Source: Alviniconcha marisindica | Taxonomy: Eukaryota > Mollusca > Gastropoda > Provannidae | Reading direction: 5' to 3' | DNA length: 64,000 nt | NCBI GenBank assembly: GCA_018857735.1 | Contig: JABMCL010002768.1 | Location: 254,528 to 318,527, forward strand | Part shown: piece after piece, positions 1 to 12,790 of the stretch | Position numbering within the stretch: position 1 is the first letter of the stretch | How the letters are laid out: each line of letters begins with the position of its first letter | The notes under the pieces: model-generated | The model's input: only the letters and a program-made list of their open reading frames with translations | Told to the model about the DNA's origin: nothing | The model's database searches: none | Position numbers and translations under genes: made by a program

Positions 1-65
1 GAGGTCCTGCTTCACATACAACATGTTTAAGTTTGTATAATCAGTATATTCAGTATATACATGTG

Positions 66-82
66 TGGTGTGTGTGTGGTGT

Positions 83-138
<56 letters not shown>

Positions 139-185
139 TGAGTGAGTGAGTGAGTGAGTGAGTGAGTGAGTGAGTGAGTGAGTGC
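66..185. repeat. (TG)n followed by (TGAG)n microsatellite
   Basis: A TG tract to about 135 passes without a break into perfect gagt tetranucleotides (136-183). Confidence 0.95.
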
Positions 186-249
186 CTGCGTGCGTGCACG
201 CATATATGTGCTTTGAATAGTTTCTATTAACAATATTTTGCACTTTATA

Positions 250-545
250 AATTATTTATCAACAAAACACCACAACAGGCTGGCTTCATCAGTTAAGATC
301 ACGCTTTACATACAACAAAATACATCGCAAAGGGTGGCTTCACAATCTTGCTTCACACACAACAAAACACATAGCAAAGGCAGGCTTCATGATGTTTCAC
401 ACAGAACAAAGCACAGCAAAGGGTTGGCTTCATGACCATGCATAACTATAATAACAAAAAACAACAAAGGGCTGGCTTCATGATCATGCTTCGCATACAA
501 CAAATTACATAGCAAAGGGCTGGCTTCATGATTCAAATCAAATTG
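250..545. repeat. Degenerate tandem repeat (about 55-60 bp)
   Basis: Copies share caaaacacatagcaaaggg, then ctggcttcatgat and tgcttcacatacaac. About five diverged copies. The same unit recurs at 3010-3495. Confidence 0.75.
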
Positions 546-3000
546 ATACAAACAAAAACTAAATAAATAAATAAACATAGCATTAAGGGGTTGGCTTAAT
601 CCTAATGAGGCTCTCCAACAAAATCGTGTATGTGCTATCATATCTGTTCCTATTGGGTGGTTCAGTGAAGCTGGTTTGCATGAGTGAATGCCCTTGGTAA
701 TCTTTTTGAACAAGAAGTCAAAAAAGGTCGCAGCTGCCACTTCCGGGCCAATTTCTAAACAGGTGTTGGTTCACGCTGTGTATAACAATGGAAGGTGAAC
801 CTAGAATTGCAAAGCAGTACAAATGCCACTACTGCTGCATTTGCAAAAATTGAAGGGGAAAGGGGATGGAAGATGAAAAAGAAGAAGTCTTTGCATAGTT
901 TTTTGGCTGACCATAAGATCATGAGTTTGTGGAACAAATTGGTTTTTTGGCATCCTATAGTACAAGCTACAAGTTATTGCTAGTTGCCAGACACATTCTG
1001 ACTACAGGCCTTCAAAAATGCCTTTAATGTTGGCAGTGTAAACTTCACAAGTTCACTGTCACCGCCTTCCACTGTGAAGAAAGTATGCACCACAAGTAAA
1101 AGCGGCCAAGGGACTTAAGCGCTGCCGGTAACAGTCAAGGGAGTTAACAACCCTGCCTGAATCACCTAATGGCATATCAGTAGTGTTCATATAATTTGTA
1201 CAAGGGAGTGAGGCTGACAGTGTACAACTAATTTCCACTTTAAAAGGACTAGCCCAGGTAGACTTGGCTATTAATTTTTTTGTTTTGTTTTGCTCTTTAA
1301 ATGGCATGTATTTTTTATTGTTTTAGGTACAGTTTTTCTGCAGCATTAATTTCTGCTTTGTCCCTTTTGAAATATGCCAGTTTACGACTAACTATTATGG
1401 TCTAAAAATAGAGTGGCGCTCTCCCAACGGGGTGCAGCTATTTACGGAATACATATGACGTCATTACATTTTGTTGTTTTACACCTGTTCTTGCAGACTT
1501 GGCCTGCAAACAACTGACCATGGCCTCTTTTCAGACATAATCTGCTCAAGCACAATAATTTGTTGGGCAACTTAATTGATGGTTGTGTGAATAATTTATG
1601 TCTTTCTTTGAATAAATTTCCTAATCGTGCAACATGTACCTCACTATAGTGGATGAGGCCAGTGTAGTGCTCTTTACTAATCATGCTTGGCAATGGACTG
1701 AGGTGCAAGGTGTTGGGTGACAATTGTTTCTCTCAGCATACTGATCTGATGCTACTACAGGAAATATTTTAGACACCATTTTCTAATAATAATAATGAAA
1801 TGAAATGAAAAACCTACTGGCCGGTGGCACACCAGAAATGCATACGTTACGCAAACAGGTAGCAGTAGAATATTTAAACATATGGTTCCAGTAGACTACT
1901 CATATCAATCAAAAAAGAATTATCAGGAATCTTTCCTTCTACTTGTCCAGTAACAGCTTCACCAGTTTCCTCTTGCAGAACTCTATCCAACTCTCCACCT
2001 AGTCACCCAGGTTTACCAGCCACGACCCGACCCGACCCTGTCTGCGTTGTTGGTCTCTTGCCAACTGAGCTAAACATTTTTGTGTGTGTTGGTCCTCCGA
2101 AGATAAGAGGTGTTAACTACAAATCTATCTCTGCTTTGATGACCTAATCTTGAAAAAAATGGAAAAGAACTATGACAATAGAAACACCACTGTTTCATTC
2201 TCAGTTGCTTTGTTGATTTCATTCAATGGGCTGTTTGCTCCAGATAATAGCACATGAAAGAATGTATTTACTATCTGTTAATACAAAAGAAGGCAGCACA
2301 CAAAACAAAACACATGTCCAGTCCCATGTTCTCTTGCTGTGTACATATTCCTAGTCATTCTTTTCCATTTCATCATTCTCACCATCAGTAACTACGTCTA
2401 GAGCCATTGTTTCCTTCTTTTTATAATCTTGACGTCAAATTATTAATATCATGACATCAAAATGATCTTGCCTTCATTTCACTGATCCAAACACATAAAA
2501 GGTTTCACTGAAAATAACGCTATTTATTAGGACATCATTTCATTGTTCGTCTTGGCAATTTCAAACAAAATTAATGTCCCTTTATTTTATGCTGTTCCCA
2601 ATGAAAAGGTTAGGAAAATGAAATTATTTCATATACATGTCCAGATTTAAAAAATAGAACTTTGACAAAAATAATTTATATGTGACATGTACACAAAACT
2701 GAGAAGTTCTGGTATCCTATCAACGATGTCACACTAAAACACAGGAAAGAGCTCATGAAAACAGTGTTAGTGTCTGAGAAAGTCATTATAAAATCAACCG
2801 CATGTTCAATCACAAAACTTTTAATGTGGATCATATTCGTTTAACCCCCTCTAAGTCTAAGCACACAAGACGTTTAACCTCTGAAGGAGAGTTCCTTTAA
2901 TCCAAACCACTGTGCAAATCTAGACTTTGTTGATGCATTCATGAGACATTTGTCAGGTGCTAATTAATTTCCTTGTTTAACTGATTATAGACAAGTGCTC
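546..3000. other. Unannotated stretch
   Basis: Ordinary AT-rich sequence. A (TAA)n(TGAAA)n step at 1785-1810 resembles a retroelement tail. I see no exon with credible splice sites or conserved composition. Confidence 0.5.
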
Positions 3001-3009
3001 TAGGCCTCA

Positions 3010-3495
3010 TGATGTCTCATATTAGAAAAGAGCTGCTTTCATACTGTCACAGTGAAGCTTTTGACATAAAACACAAAAAAGGACTAGCTTCAAAGTGGTG
3101 TTTCATGGACAACATGTCACTTTTAAAAGCAAGGGACTGGCTGCACAGTGATGGTTGCAAAATCAAACAAGGGGGGAAAGGGTTCCACACACTGTTACTA
3201 TGTGTAACAAAGCACACAGCAAAGAACAGGTTTCACACTGACACTTCACAGACATGAGACAACAAAAGAACAAGACAGGCTTCACAAAGCTGATGCTTAA
3301 CACTAACAGATAGCAAAATACACATCAAGGCAAAGGCCTAGTTTCATGTGACAGTTCACACTCACAGACATGAGACAACACAATACATAGCAAAGGACTG
3401 GCTAAACCTGCATTACTTTGATACTTCACAAAGTAGCCTACAACAGAACAGCAAAGCAGACAGCAAAACACATAGCAAAGGACTGGCTTCAGTAT
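3010..3495. repeat. Degenerate tandem repeat, same unit as 250-545
   Basis: Copies of acacatagcaaaggactggc with ttcac..tga between them. More diverged than the first block, suggesting an old local spread of the repeat. Confidence 0.7.
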
Positions 3496-3777
3496 CACTC
3501 AACACAAACACCTCACTCCAGTTTAATTTCTTCTGCAAGTATGGGCATCTGCCTCTTGTGAAATGGTAGCAACAAGTACTACCTGCAGACTTTGTTACAT
3601 GAAGGCTTGTGAAGAGGAAGCCACAGAGGAAGTGGTCACAATATCAAAGAAGCCACAAGGGAGCTATATAGCTACAAAGGAAGCCCCAGAACTAAATGGC
3701 CCTGTAGGGAAGCCATAGCCTGAGCTAAATGTGAGGGCCTCTGAGAGATGGGCCCTCCACTCCACTCCCTCCAGCTC

Positions 3778-4469
3778 CTACAGGTCTTTGCTCCCAGGCT
3801 GACTATGCCTGAAGCGGGTGGAGCAGGCCTTCTGGAGACCCGGCTGCCAGGCCCCTGAGGTGTAGGTCCTGGCCGCCTGCATCACAGTCTGCATGTAGCC
3901 CTGCTGCTGGGGAGAGGGAGGGTCAGGGGGCATGGGAGCCACAGGCAGTGACCAGGAGTGGTGCTGGGGTTGTGGGGTGGGGTCCATACCCGTGATGATG
4001 CGCACCAGCGTGGAGTTGTAGGGCATGTTCACCGCCTTCAGTGCCTGTGCATTCCCCAGTAGGTCACTGTAGAGTGACTCCGGCAGACGCCATCGGTTGG
4101 TGGCCCCTACCTGATGGCGTTCACGACACCGTGGCAACACCTTGTGCTGCACACCACACATCAAACACTACTCGCTCAGTCAACACTACTCTGTATACAA
4201 GGTAGAATTGGGTTGAAATTGAACAACACAAACAGTCCACAATATACGCTAAACATGACAAAAGTCTAAAACAGTAGTCACTATTCTCTAAAGCTGTGAT
4301 AGTCACTGAACCAGTATTCCAAATCAGTGTATAATGCTCAACATACCGTTCCTTTGGTCCCTATGTGGTTGACTGCCTGGTTCAAAACATCAACTAATTT
4401 CTTCTGGTCTACCCATAAAGATACACTTCATTCATTGTACTTGTAGCACATATTTTTCCTTCCCACATG

Positions 4470-4511
<42 letters not shown>

Positions 4512-7500
4512 TACACTATCTCTCTCTCTGTCTCTCTGTGTGACTCTCTTAGATTACCACCCAGCACAAAAATGTCGAAATCATTTTACATGTCATACAT
4601 TATGCACTGTGCCACTGATTGGTTGTCCTTGCATGTAAAACTTGGTGTTGTAACTGCCTGCAATGTTCTACCTTATTCTTTCCCATTCTTCATGCATTTA
4701 CCACCAAACTTCCTAAATTCAGCATTAAAAACAAAACAAAAAAACTTATCAGTCACAATTTACTGCTAATTAATGACAGAACCTTTTTCATATCTTCTGA
4801 ATACACGTCTCCCTTCATTTAAAGCTTTTTGGGTGTGTCAGCCATGAGCATTCTCCCACCTAGAGGCCCTGACTCAATAATTCCAATTACTTTTGGCTCT
4901 CACAACATCCCCTTCTCTGATTCTGCCAGGAACCTTGGAGCATTAGTTCAACCCACAGGTTTCTCACTGAAGACACAGCCAAGACTCTTATTTCATATGA
5001 ATATATATATATACTTAGTGCCAAAAGGTGCGCATGCAAGGGGTTATGCACTTCAATTGAAAATAAAACATTGTTGAAAACTGTTTTTATTTAAAATATA
5101 TAGTACAGATCATTTCAGCAACCAGGCTGTGGTTGATTTCAAGATACAGTCATTACACACTGAAAAAGCGCTGAAAAATGACCACCAAAAATGGACATCC
5201 ATGTACCGGTGATTTTCGTCACTTTGCTTACAAACAAATCACAAGCACATGGAGTAACATTCACTGATTTGTACGTGGAAAGCATCGTTTTATACAGATA
5301 ATATAACATCAACACTTACGATAGTTGTATTTTCGATCAATTGATCGTGAATGTTTGCGATGTGTTGTAAATGTAATCTCGAACTGAAAACTCTGAACAA
5401 ATGAAAAATGACAGCATCGCTTCAGAATCACCGGAAACGTCGCGTGTGTTCTGATCCATGCATTTGCACTACACAGCAATACTCTTTCCTGACCTGTTTT
5501 TTTCAGCGAAACTTTGCACGAAATCTCAAGAATATTTCCCCGATCGTTTGAATTTTGTTGTACCATCTGACGTCCCTACAAGGTATCTAATATTTTGTAC
5601 AAAACAAATGAGAAAGCAGTCTTTTATCGACAACATCCGGCACGTCACATGACTGTTCCTGAGTGCCTTCATTCTCCCGGCCGCATGGCATGTCTTTGTT
5701 CGGAAACATCAAAAGGTGTGTTGTAGTCTCCTTCAGTGGTCTGACGTACATACATGAATCTGATGTAGAACATACACTGTGCGCTTTTTCAGGAGTTTAT
5801 TGAGATTATTTTCAAGTTTTCCGCCAATTTGGGTGTGCGAAATGAAAGTACTGTGAAAAGTGGCATCTTCCCGTGCCAAAGATTTGAAACCCGTTTTTTT
5901 ATACTTAGCCGAGTACAGCATGAAGAATTTCATTACGACAAGGCAATATGTTGTAAATCTTACGTGCAACTGTTGATTCAGGATGTGTACTCAATTTCAT
6001 CAAAAACTTGTCAGTTATAAGTGCATGCTTTTTGTAGATTGTTTAGAGGTGTTGCGAGAGTATTCTGTTAACTGAGCGAGAGTGACGAAGTTACAGTTTT
6101 TTTTCTGGAAGTAATTTTCGTCCTGAAAGTTGTCAGACATCATGTTTGCCACACAACTGTTGTTGTAACGTGACATAAAACATTAAACTTTTAAAGTTTA
6201 ATTAATAATAATAATAATCATGTACATTTATCATGTGCTCATAAACGCCCAGCAGATGTTAGTAATACTAATAGCGGTTCTGAGAACTGAGTACTGATTT
6301 GTGTAGAGGTCATGGTGTGTAGGTTTGACATGTTTGTACTGAGCATATCAGTATTGGGACAGTTGCTGGTTATTGGGTTAATAATTTCATATTCATAACA
6401 CTTCAAATTCATTGACATGACCAGGGTATGCGGAACTGAGCGTACTCCTGAGCCAAGTGGTACAGCAAGGAGGAAAACATCAAACACAGACAGTTGCAGA
6501 CGGTACAGAGAGAGGCTGGCCGCTGAGAATCCACATCTCGAAGAACTGTTGGGGGAAGGGGGGGGGGGGGGGGGGGGGGGGTCTGGACTTAATTGTTAAT
6601 GTAAATATTACCTTGATAAAATCAGGTCATTCTGATTTGTTTTTGTTAGACTAATCTAAGCAAACAGAATGTTTTCTATGCTAAAAATTGGTGAAATGTT
6701 ATTTTGTTGTAATACTGATGTTATACAGAATTTTGTTTCATTTAATTTTTATGACTTGTTATTAAATGCAAACTGAGAAAAAATCTTCTCACTGTGTTTT
6801 TGCATGCACTTGTATGGCTGATTATAGTATATTGCATGAAAGGGTGTGTTACTTGTTATATAAAAAATGTTGAGTTATGGGTTTATGTCGCCCATCAGAT
6901 ATTACAACAATCAACATGTCACAATCATGTGTTAAATTATATGAGTGCACAAAATTTGGCACAACCATAGTAGGGGAGATGTGCACTAATAGTGTGATTT
7001 GATTTTGTGCATACTTGTGCAAAACTGAAGACACAATGAACTATGTATGTTGTAATATCTGATGTACAGACATGGCTTTTTATGACCTTTGTCAGCAAAT
7101 ATCTCCAAAAGTGCTTGAGTTTTTATCTTTTGCTTTTAAGAAATCTTTCCTAGCATTGTGCACATTCTAAAAACACAACTAGTTTCAATGTATCATCAAC
7201 TTTATTTTCTACCCCCATTGTCCTGTTTTCATGCACACCTTTTGGCACTAAGTCATGTATATATACATGCTTGTGAATAAATCTATTTATATATGGGCCA
7301 TGCTATTGCCCCATATATATATAAACAACAAAAACAACAGAATTCATGTCTGGTAATCTTTGATATGCTTGAAAAAGGTAATGCTATTTCAAACATCACA
7401 TATTTAAGCACCATGAAAAGTTTCTTTAACAACCGAGAAAAAATGTGAATCAAGAAAATGGTGGCTTCACCTGTCTAAGCTTTGTCATTTCTTTTCCCCA

Positions 7501-8013
7501 GAACATTCAGATTCAATCATTTCATGAAACTGCTGCTCTGAGGCCAACAAACCTCTGGATTCCAAGACCTACATCAATCAGCTGTTTACCATCCTCTCCA
7601 TTATTCTGCATGCTATTGCCCCATGTCTGAATTAGTGAACTACTGCTGGCTACAGCCCACATGCCCCACTGAGGCAAGCAGTGCAAGTTGCAATGTTCAG
7701 TTTGTACCAACCAGGATTACTGCTGCCTGTGTGCCTGATTGAGCCAATCACTGAATCAGTAGTAATGCATGCCACTTGCAGGCCAACAGTCCACTTTCCA
7801 GTGTTTACACTGCTAAGGAGTCTGTCACTGTGTACAGGCACAATACTCCCACTTCAAGGAGTGGGTCAACTTAATGTGCTCAAGATCCCACTTAGAACAG
7901 TTTATATAGCTTTGGAGCTCAAGATAAAACTGAAGGACTTTTCAATGAATCTCAAGAACCAATTTTCATTATTTTCAATGACCTAATAAAATCAAAGATT
8001 AATTTTTTTAAGA

Positions 8014-8068
<55 letters not shown>

Positions 8069-9191
8069 ACACAACCGGACTGAAGAAGCAGCAGCATGGA
8101 TAAGAAACATTTTCAAAGGCTTTCAAGGCTTTGCAAAGGGGCTTTCAAAGTCAAGACTTTCAAGCACTCTCACGGACTCCATGAACCTTGACTGATACCA
8201 TGTGACAGTGTGGACAAGTCACTGGAAACAGTGTCAAAGAGGAATTAATTTTCACCAGACTGATATTGTGATAACCAAGTGACAGCCAAGTTCCTTGAAC
8301 AGTTTTAAATTCATAAACCTTCCACTTCCAGTAAAACTGAGTCATCAGCTCAACAACTGTATTAATTTATATAAATAATACTTTACTTCTGAATCCTATC
8401 AAATTTACTTATTTGTTTTGACATTCTAAATCCTATGAAATTTACTTATTTGTTTCAACATTTTAGCACTTCAGATTTGTCAGTCCCTTGACAGAATTTC
8501 AAGTCACCTTGCATTTGAGTAAGGTGACAGCAGCTGCAAGAGTAGAGCTAAAATACTGTTAGCTCTCATGTGGACTCACATTTAGTCCTCCTGTGTTATT
8601 ACTGTTAAGCTTCATTGTCAACTCGTGGCTTATTGTATAGCCTTCACCAGTTCATGTGTTAGCCCTCATGTGGCCTCATATGCAGCCTTCATGTGTTAGC
8701 CCTCATGTGGCCTCATGTATAGCCTTTATGTGTTAGCCCTCATGTGGCCTCATATGCAGCCTTCATGTGTTAGCCCTCATATGGCCTCATGTATAGCCTT
8801 TATGTGTTAGCCCTCATGTGGCCTCATGTATAGCTTTCATGTGTTAGCCCTCAAGTGGCCTCACGTATAGCCTTCATTGGTTAGCCCTCGCGTATAGCCT
8901 TCACATGTTAGCCTTCATGTGGCCTCACATACCGCCTTCATGTGTTAGCCCTCACATGGCCTCACGTATAGCTTTCATGTGTTAGCCCTCACATGTAGCC
9001 TTCACGTGTTAGCCCTCATGTGGCCTCACGTATAGCCTTCATGTGTTAGCCCTCATGTATAGCCCTCATGTGACCTCACATCTGATATAGCCTTCATGTG
9101 TTAGCCCTCATGTGGCTTCATGTATAGCCTTCATGTATAGCCAGTCCCCACCCCCACCCCCAACTGACACACACACACACAAACACACACT

Positions 9192-9234
<43 letters not shown>

Positions 9235-12200
9235 ATATGAAACAGGTAGCGGTTGGCATGTACAAATCAATCAGAAGGCTTGGCGGAAGAAATGCGTTTT
9301 TAGGTTAACTTTGAAAGTTGGGAGGGAGGGAGAAGCTCTCAGGTCGGCCAGCAGCGAGTTCCAGACAGTTGGAGCAATGTAACCAAAAGAACGTTCACCG
9401 AAGGTTTTCAGGTTTGTTTTTGGAACTTTGAGCAGTCTTTTTGTCGAAGAACGAAGGGAGCATGATGGTTTGTATGTGCAGAGAGAAGAAGACAGGTATG
9501 GCGGAAGAGTGCCGTCAAAGTGACGGAAAGCGAGCATTGCAAGCTTGTACTGAATGCGGTATTTTACTGGGAGCCAGTGGAGTTCTTTCAAAAGCGGTGT
9601 GACATGATCACGCTTCAATTTTTTCAAGATGAGCCGTGCGGCGTTGTTCTGGATCTTTTGTATGCGCGCAATTTGTTCATCGGCTACTCCTGCGAATGTA
9701 GCATTGCAGTAGTCCAAACTTGACGTGATCATACACGCAACAAGCTTTTCTATGGAATTGTTAGAGAGGAACGAACGGATAGAGGCGATTCTCCTGAGTG
9801 TGAGAAATGTAGTGCAGCAGAGGCTACTTATGAGTTGTTTCACTGACAGTGTCTGGTCAAGATGCACTCCAAGGTGCGTAACGGTGGTCTGGAAAGGAAT
9901 GCAACTTCCATCTATATCTGCAGACTCGCAGCCGACCGAACTGATACGCACTGATGCACTTTTTTGCATAAAAACACTTTTTTCCCAGTGTATTTGCAAC
10001 CCCTGAATCATAAATTTTTATGCCTTCTGATTTTTTTGATTTTTTTAATCACAGACCCCAATGTCAAGACTGACTGAAATACTCTTCAGTCTACCAACAT
10101 GACTCACCCTTTCAGGTTTTCGTCCATCACCCACAACACCACTGAGAGCAGAATAGGGGGCATCCTGAAGGAATCTGCATGAACAAAAACAAAATCTTTC
10201 CTACAGTTCTGAAACATGGTCACTGAGACAACTGTATACATTATAAAATTATGACAGTCATTCTCAACACAAGTACTAATGGCTACAAACAGTATAATCA
10301 TCAATAACATGCACACATACACACATAAAAAAAGAAACAAAATCCAAATGCTGGTAACTGTATGGCAGTTTTGGTTAAACCCAAAGATAGCAAGGAATTT
10401 TAGGGGGTTAAGGGGGAAGTGGGGGGGGGGGGGGGGTCTAACTCTATGTGGACAAATCTATAAAAATGCTGAACATTAGTCAGTGCTCCCTTCAGGCATT
10501 AGCCAGGATTAAAGGATCCATGGGACTCCCTGAACTTTTAGAGGGTACCTGGGCAATTTTGATGGAGAAACCTGTGTTTGTGCATTTGCATGGGCCAGGG
10601 GTTAAAAGCGCAGGGTTTTTTCCTCCATATTTGCGACCCCTTTTGCCCCTTCCTCCAGCATCTTCAGGTCCATCTGGGGGGTCCAGTGGTCATCCTGAGA
10701 TTTTACTTCTCAGCAGAACAAGCAGTCATTGGCAAAGAGCTACAGCTGGGAGCTTAGGACCACTGCTAGTAAGTCAGTGATGTGGCACAGGAACAGAACA
10801 TACCTTGGTGGACCCCTGAATCCACTGTGACCTACATGTGGTGCATCATGAGAAATGTGGCATAGCTATGTGCTAAGCCACCTGTGCAGGTTCCGATCAA
10901 TTCAATACTGGTGTAGTTTATACAGAAGCCTGGAACGGGGAATGGTATCAAAAGCCTTGGAAAAGTCAAGGACTGCAATGTCTGTCTGGATGTTGTTGTA
11001 GTTTCTATAATACTACTAATAATAAAAGTCATGCAGTGCGGTGACAAGCAGAGTTTCACAGGAGAAGCCAGATGCCATTGCATAGTTCAGACTTGTGAGC
11101 ATGTTATAATTTGTTATTCTGCTCCAGGTGGTTTTTCATCTCTTGATCTTGATGGTTACGTTGACTTGGGCCATGTCCTGACATACATGTCGACAGAAAA
11201 ACGGGGAAAGCACTTAATGTTGGGTTGGGATGAGGGATCAAAATTCCTCCACCGACTTTGCTTGCACCACTTCTTCTGTGAGGTTGTTCCAGTCAAAAAC
11301 AGTTCTGATGAAGAAGCTGTTTCTGTTATCTGTAGGTGTCTGATTTTGCACTGCTCAAAGAGTAGCAGCAGCTGTTGTTTCTGCCAAACCTCCTGATGAT
11401 GTTACTGGAGGTGAAGTCAGATCTGCTGGTGGTCTTGATCTGCCTCTCGTTCTGCACAGGTGTCAGAAAGGATTCTGCTGGAATGGCTTGGATGAAATCT
11501 TCAGCAATTTTGTAGAAGACGACGAGGCGCTTCTCTCTCCATCTGTCCTGTAGAGATGGCAGGTTCAGGTCCTTCAGCATCTTTGTAATGCTGCAGATGA
11601 AATGTTCCAGTAGTTTGCAGGTTACAGACGTTAGGGAGACTGGGCAATAGTTCTCAGCGAGATGTTTCTCAGTATGTCACCTTTCTTGAACACGGGGGCA
11701 ACATTGGCATATGTCCAGTCCTCTCGAAGACAGCCTACAGGTGTCAACTCATCTTTGGAAGATGCACGTCATACCCTCAGCTAGTTGGACTGTGCATTCC
11801 TTCAGGACTTGTCACTTGGTCTGGGCTGTTGTCTGGACTGATAGCAGTGATACCCTTGGCCATCTGGATTTCCCTGAGGAGCATTTCAACACCACACTGC
11901 TGAAAATTATGAGCTCTGTGTCGAGCTGTGTGATGCCCAGCTTGTTGACCATAGTTTGCAATTCACCCTAGAGCCAATGCAACCGCAAAATACCAGAAAA
12001 ACACTTATTTCTGTTTCTGTAGCATACATCGCTAGCATCCAAATATCTGGCATTAGTGCGACGGGTTGGGGTGCACAGCAATGGTGGATAATTGCCAGCA
12101 TTGACATTTGACCGAAGCCAGAGCCGACTTAAGCTGTAAGTTACACTACAGAACTGACTTTACCTGAAATGAAATCCAAACATATAAAAGATTCAAAAGA

Positions 12201-12737
12201 ACGCTTATTATGTCATAGACAACACGATGCAAATTTTCATGGAAATCCCCTTCTTCGGGCCACAAAACGACACTTAAACAACAGTGAAACGGTTAAAAAC
12301 AATGAAAAATGACATGAGAGGTGAAGTAACTTTTTTTGTTGTGTTCACTGCTTGCCGGAAGAATGTTTTTAACCGTTTCGATGTCGTTTTGTTTAAGTGT
12401 CATTTTGTGGCCTGAAGAAGGGGACTTCCCTGACAATTTGCAACGTGTTGTCTATGTCATAATAAATAAGCGTTCTTTTGAATCTTTTATGTGTTTGGAT
12501 CTTATTTTTGAACACTTGCAGTATTTCTTGTTTTTGTTTTTCTTCTCTTTTTTTTTAAAACCCGAAATGACTGGACATAGACTGCAACAGATACTGCCAT
12601 ATATGCCTCCACACCACCAAATGAAAAACTCTTTACCTTGAATAAGAAGATGTCTCCTTCGGGGCTTTTGGTGGACACACCGGAATATAGGAGTTGGACA
12701 CACGCAGCTGTGGCAACAAACTCGACAGCTCCGCCAT
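3778..12737 (-). CDS. Unidentified three-exon gene (178 residues)
   Basis: The exons are 12737-12637, 10174-10108 and 4146-3778, totalling 537 nt. Exon 1 starts MAELSSLLPQLRVSNSYIPV, then CPPKAPKETSSYS, and ends AG|gtaaag. Exon 2 (ttcatgcag|A.., donor AGG|gtgagt) restores R and adds FLQDAPYSALSGVV, then GDGRKPER. Exon 3 (gtggtgtgcag|CAC) gives HKVLPRCRERHQVGATNRWR, LPESLYSDLLGNAQALK and AVNMPYNSTLVRIITG, a Pro/Gln-rich stretch, and a C-terminus ending RHSQPGSKDL. Phases 2-1 and 0-0 fit, and the exons are GC-richer than the surroundings. An upstream in-frame ATG at 12779 would add 14 residues. I do not recognise the family. Exons may be missing in the 6-kb second intron. A possible internal intron (about 3910-3991) would break frame, so I left it in. 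Confidence 0.55.
5011..7257. mobile_element. TIR element between (TA)n tracts, related to the one in PRPF4 intron 1
   Basis: The left end is cttagtgccaaaaggtgcgc at 5014, preceded by atatatatata. The right end is its inverse (gcacaccttttggcactaag) ending at 7252, followed by tcatgtatatatacat. The element is about 2.25 kb. A plus-strand frame at about 6455-6550 encodes a basic segment (RRKTSNTDSCRRYRERLAAE) that looks like the start of a DNA-binding transposase ORF, but it is cut by a run of about 24 G. A CpG-rich stretch at 5630-5710 may be its internal promoter. Superfamily not assigned. Confidence 0.7.
7258..8640. other. Intron-like stretch with (CA)n
   Basis: Lies inside the second intron of the three-exon gene model. 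It holds a (CA)n tract at 8018-8072, and I see no other recognisable feature. Confidence 0.5.
8640..9145. repeat. 37-bp minisatellite
   Basis: About 13 copies of a 37-bp unit with cores gttagccctcatgtggcctc and atgtatagccttcatgt, with deletions in several copies. It ends against a C-rich and (CA)n tract. Confidence 0.9.
9240..10020 (-). mobile_element. CR1/L2-like non-LTR retrotransposon, 5'-truncated, RT C-terminus
   Basis: An intact 246-residue frame (10011-9271) covers the end of the RT and the C-terminal tail: THLGVHLD, SLDYCNATFAG, RIQKIQNNAARLI, LLKELHWLPVKYRIQYK, LPPYLSS, SLRSSTKRLL and the final FKVNLKTHFF. These motifs, in this order, are diagnostic of the CR1/L2 clade. The catalytic FADD motif lies upstream of the truncation and is absent. 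The 3' end lies next to a (CA)n tract. Confidence 0.88.
10830..11980 (-). mobile_element. Scrambled non-LTR reverse transcriptase fragment
   Basis: In minus-strand order: ANVAPVFKKGD (about 11705) and a frameshifted PVSLTSVTCKLLEHFI (about 11650-11600), which is RT motif 0/1. Next comes a 3'-terminal-type segment, KDLNLPSLQDRWREKRLVVF (11575-11510). Only then comes the RT core DFSKAFDTIPRSRLLYKL (about 10985-10930). The usual order is RT core before the tail, so the copy is rearranged as well as frame-broken. Confidence 0.65.
12171..12505. mobile_element. Foldback MITE with arms of about 130 bp
   Basis: The left arm (12174-12300: atccaaacatataaaagatt..cggttaaaaac) is the imperfect reverse complement of the right arm (12365-12501: gtttttaaccgtttcg..tatgtgtttggatc), around a loop of about 65 bp. 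A related end (aataaataagcc..gtgtttggatcttgctt) occurs alone at 36410-36465. No coding capacity. Confidence 0.85.
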
Positions 12738-12790
12738 CTTCCTGTTTCCACGTGAGGCGACTTGCGTTGTGATATCCATGCTCCATGTAA
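12715..12790 (-). promoter_or_regulatory. Start region with ETS/YY1-like motif
   Basis: Minus-strand AGGAAGATGGCGGAG (about 12729-12743) combines an ETS-like GGAA with the YY1 core ATGGCGG and overlaps the presumed start codon at 12737, a common arrangement at animal housekeeping start sites. Motif-based inference. Confidence 0.4.

Noticed and set aside
250..545. CRISPR-like spaced repeats
   Set aside because: Repeats are diverged and spacers are not unique; this is a eukaryotic window and the pattern is a decayed tandem repeat.
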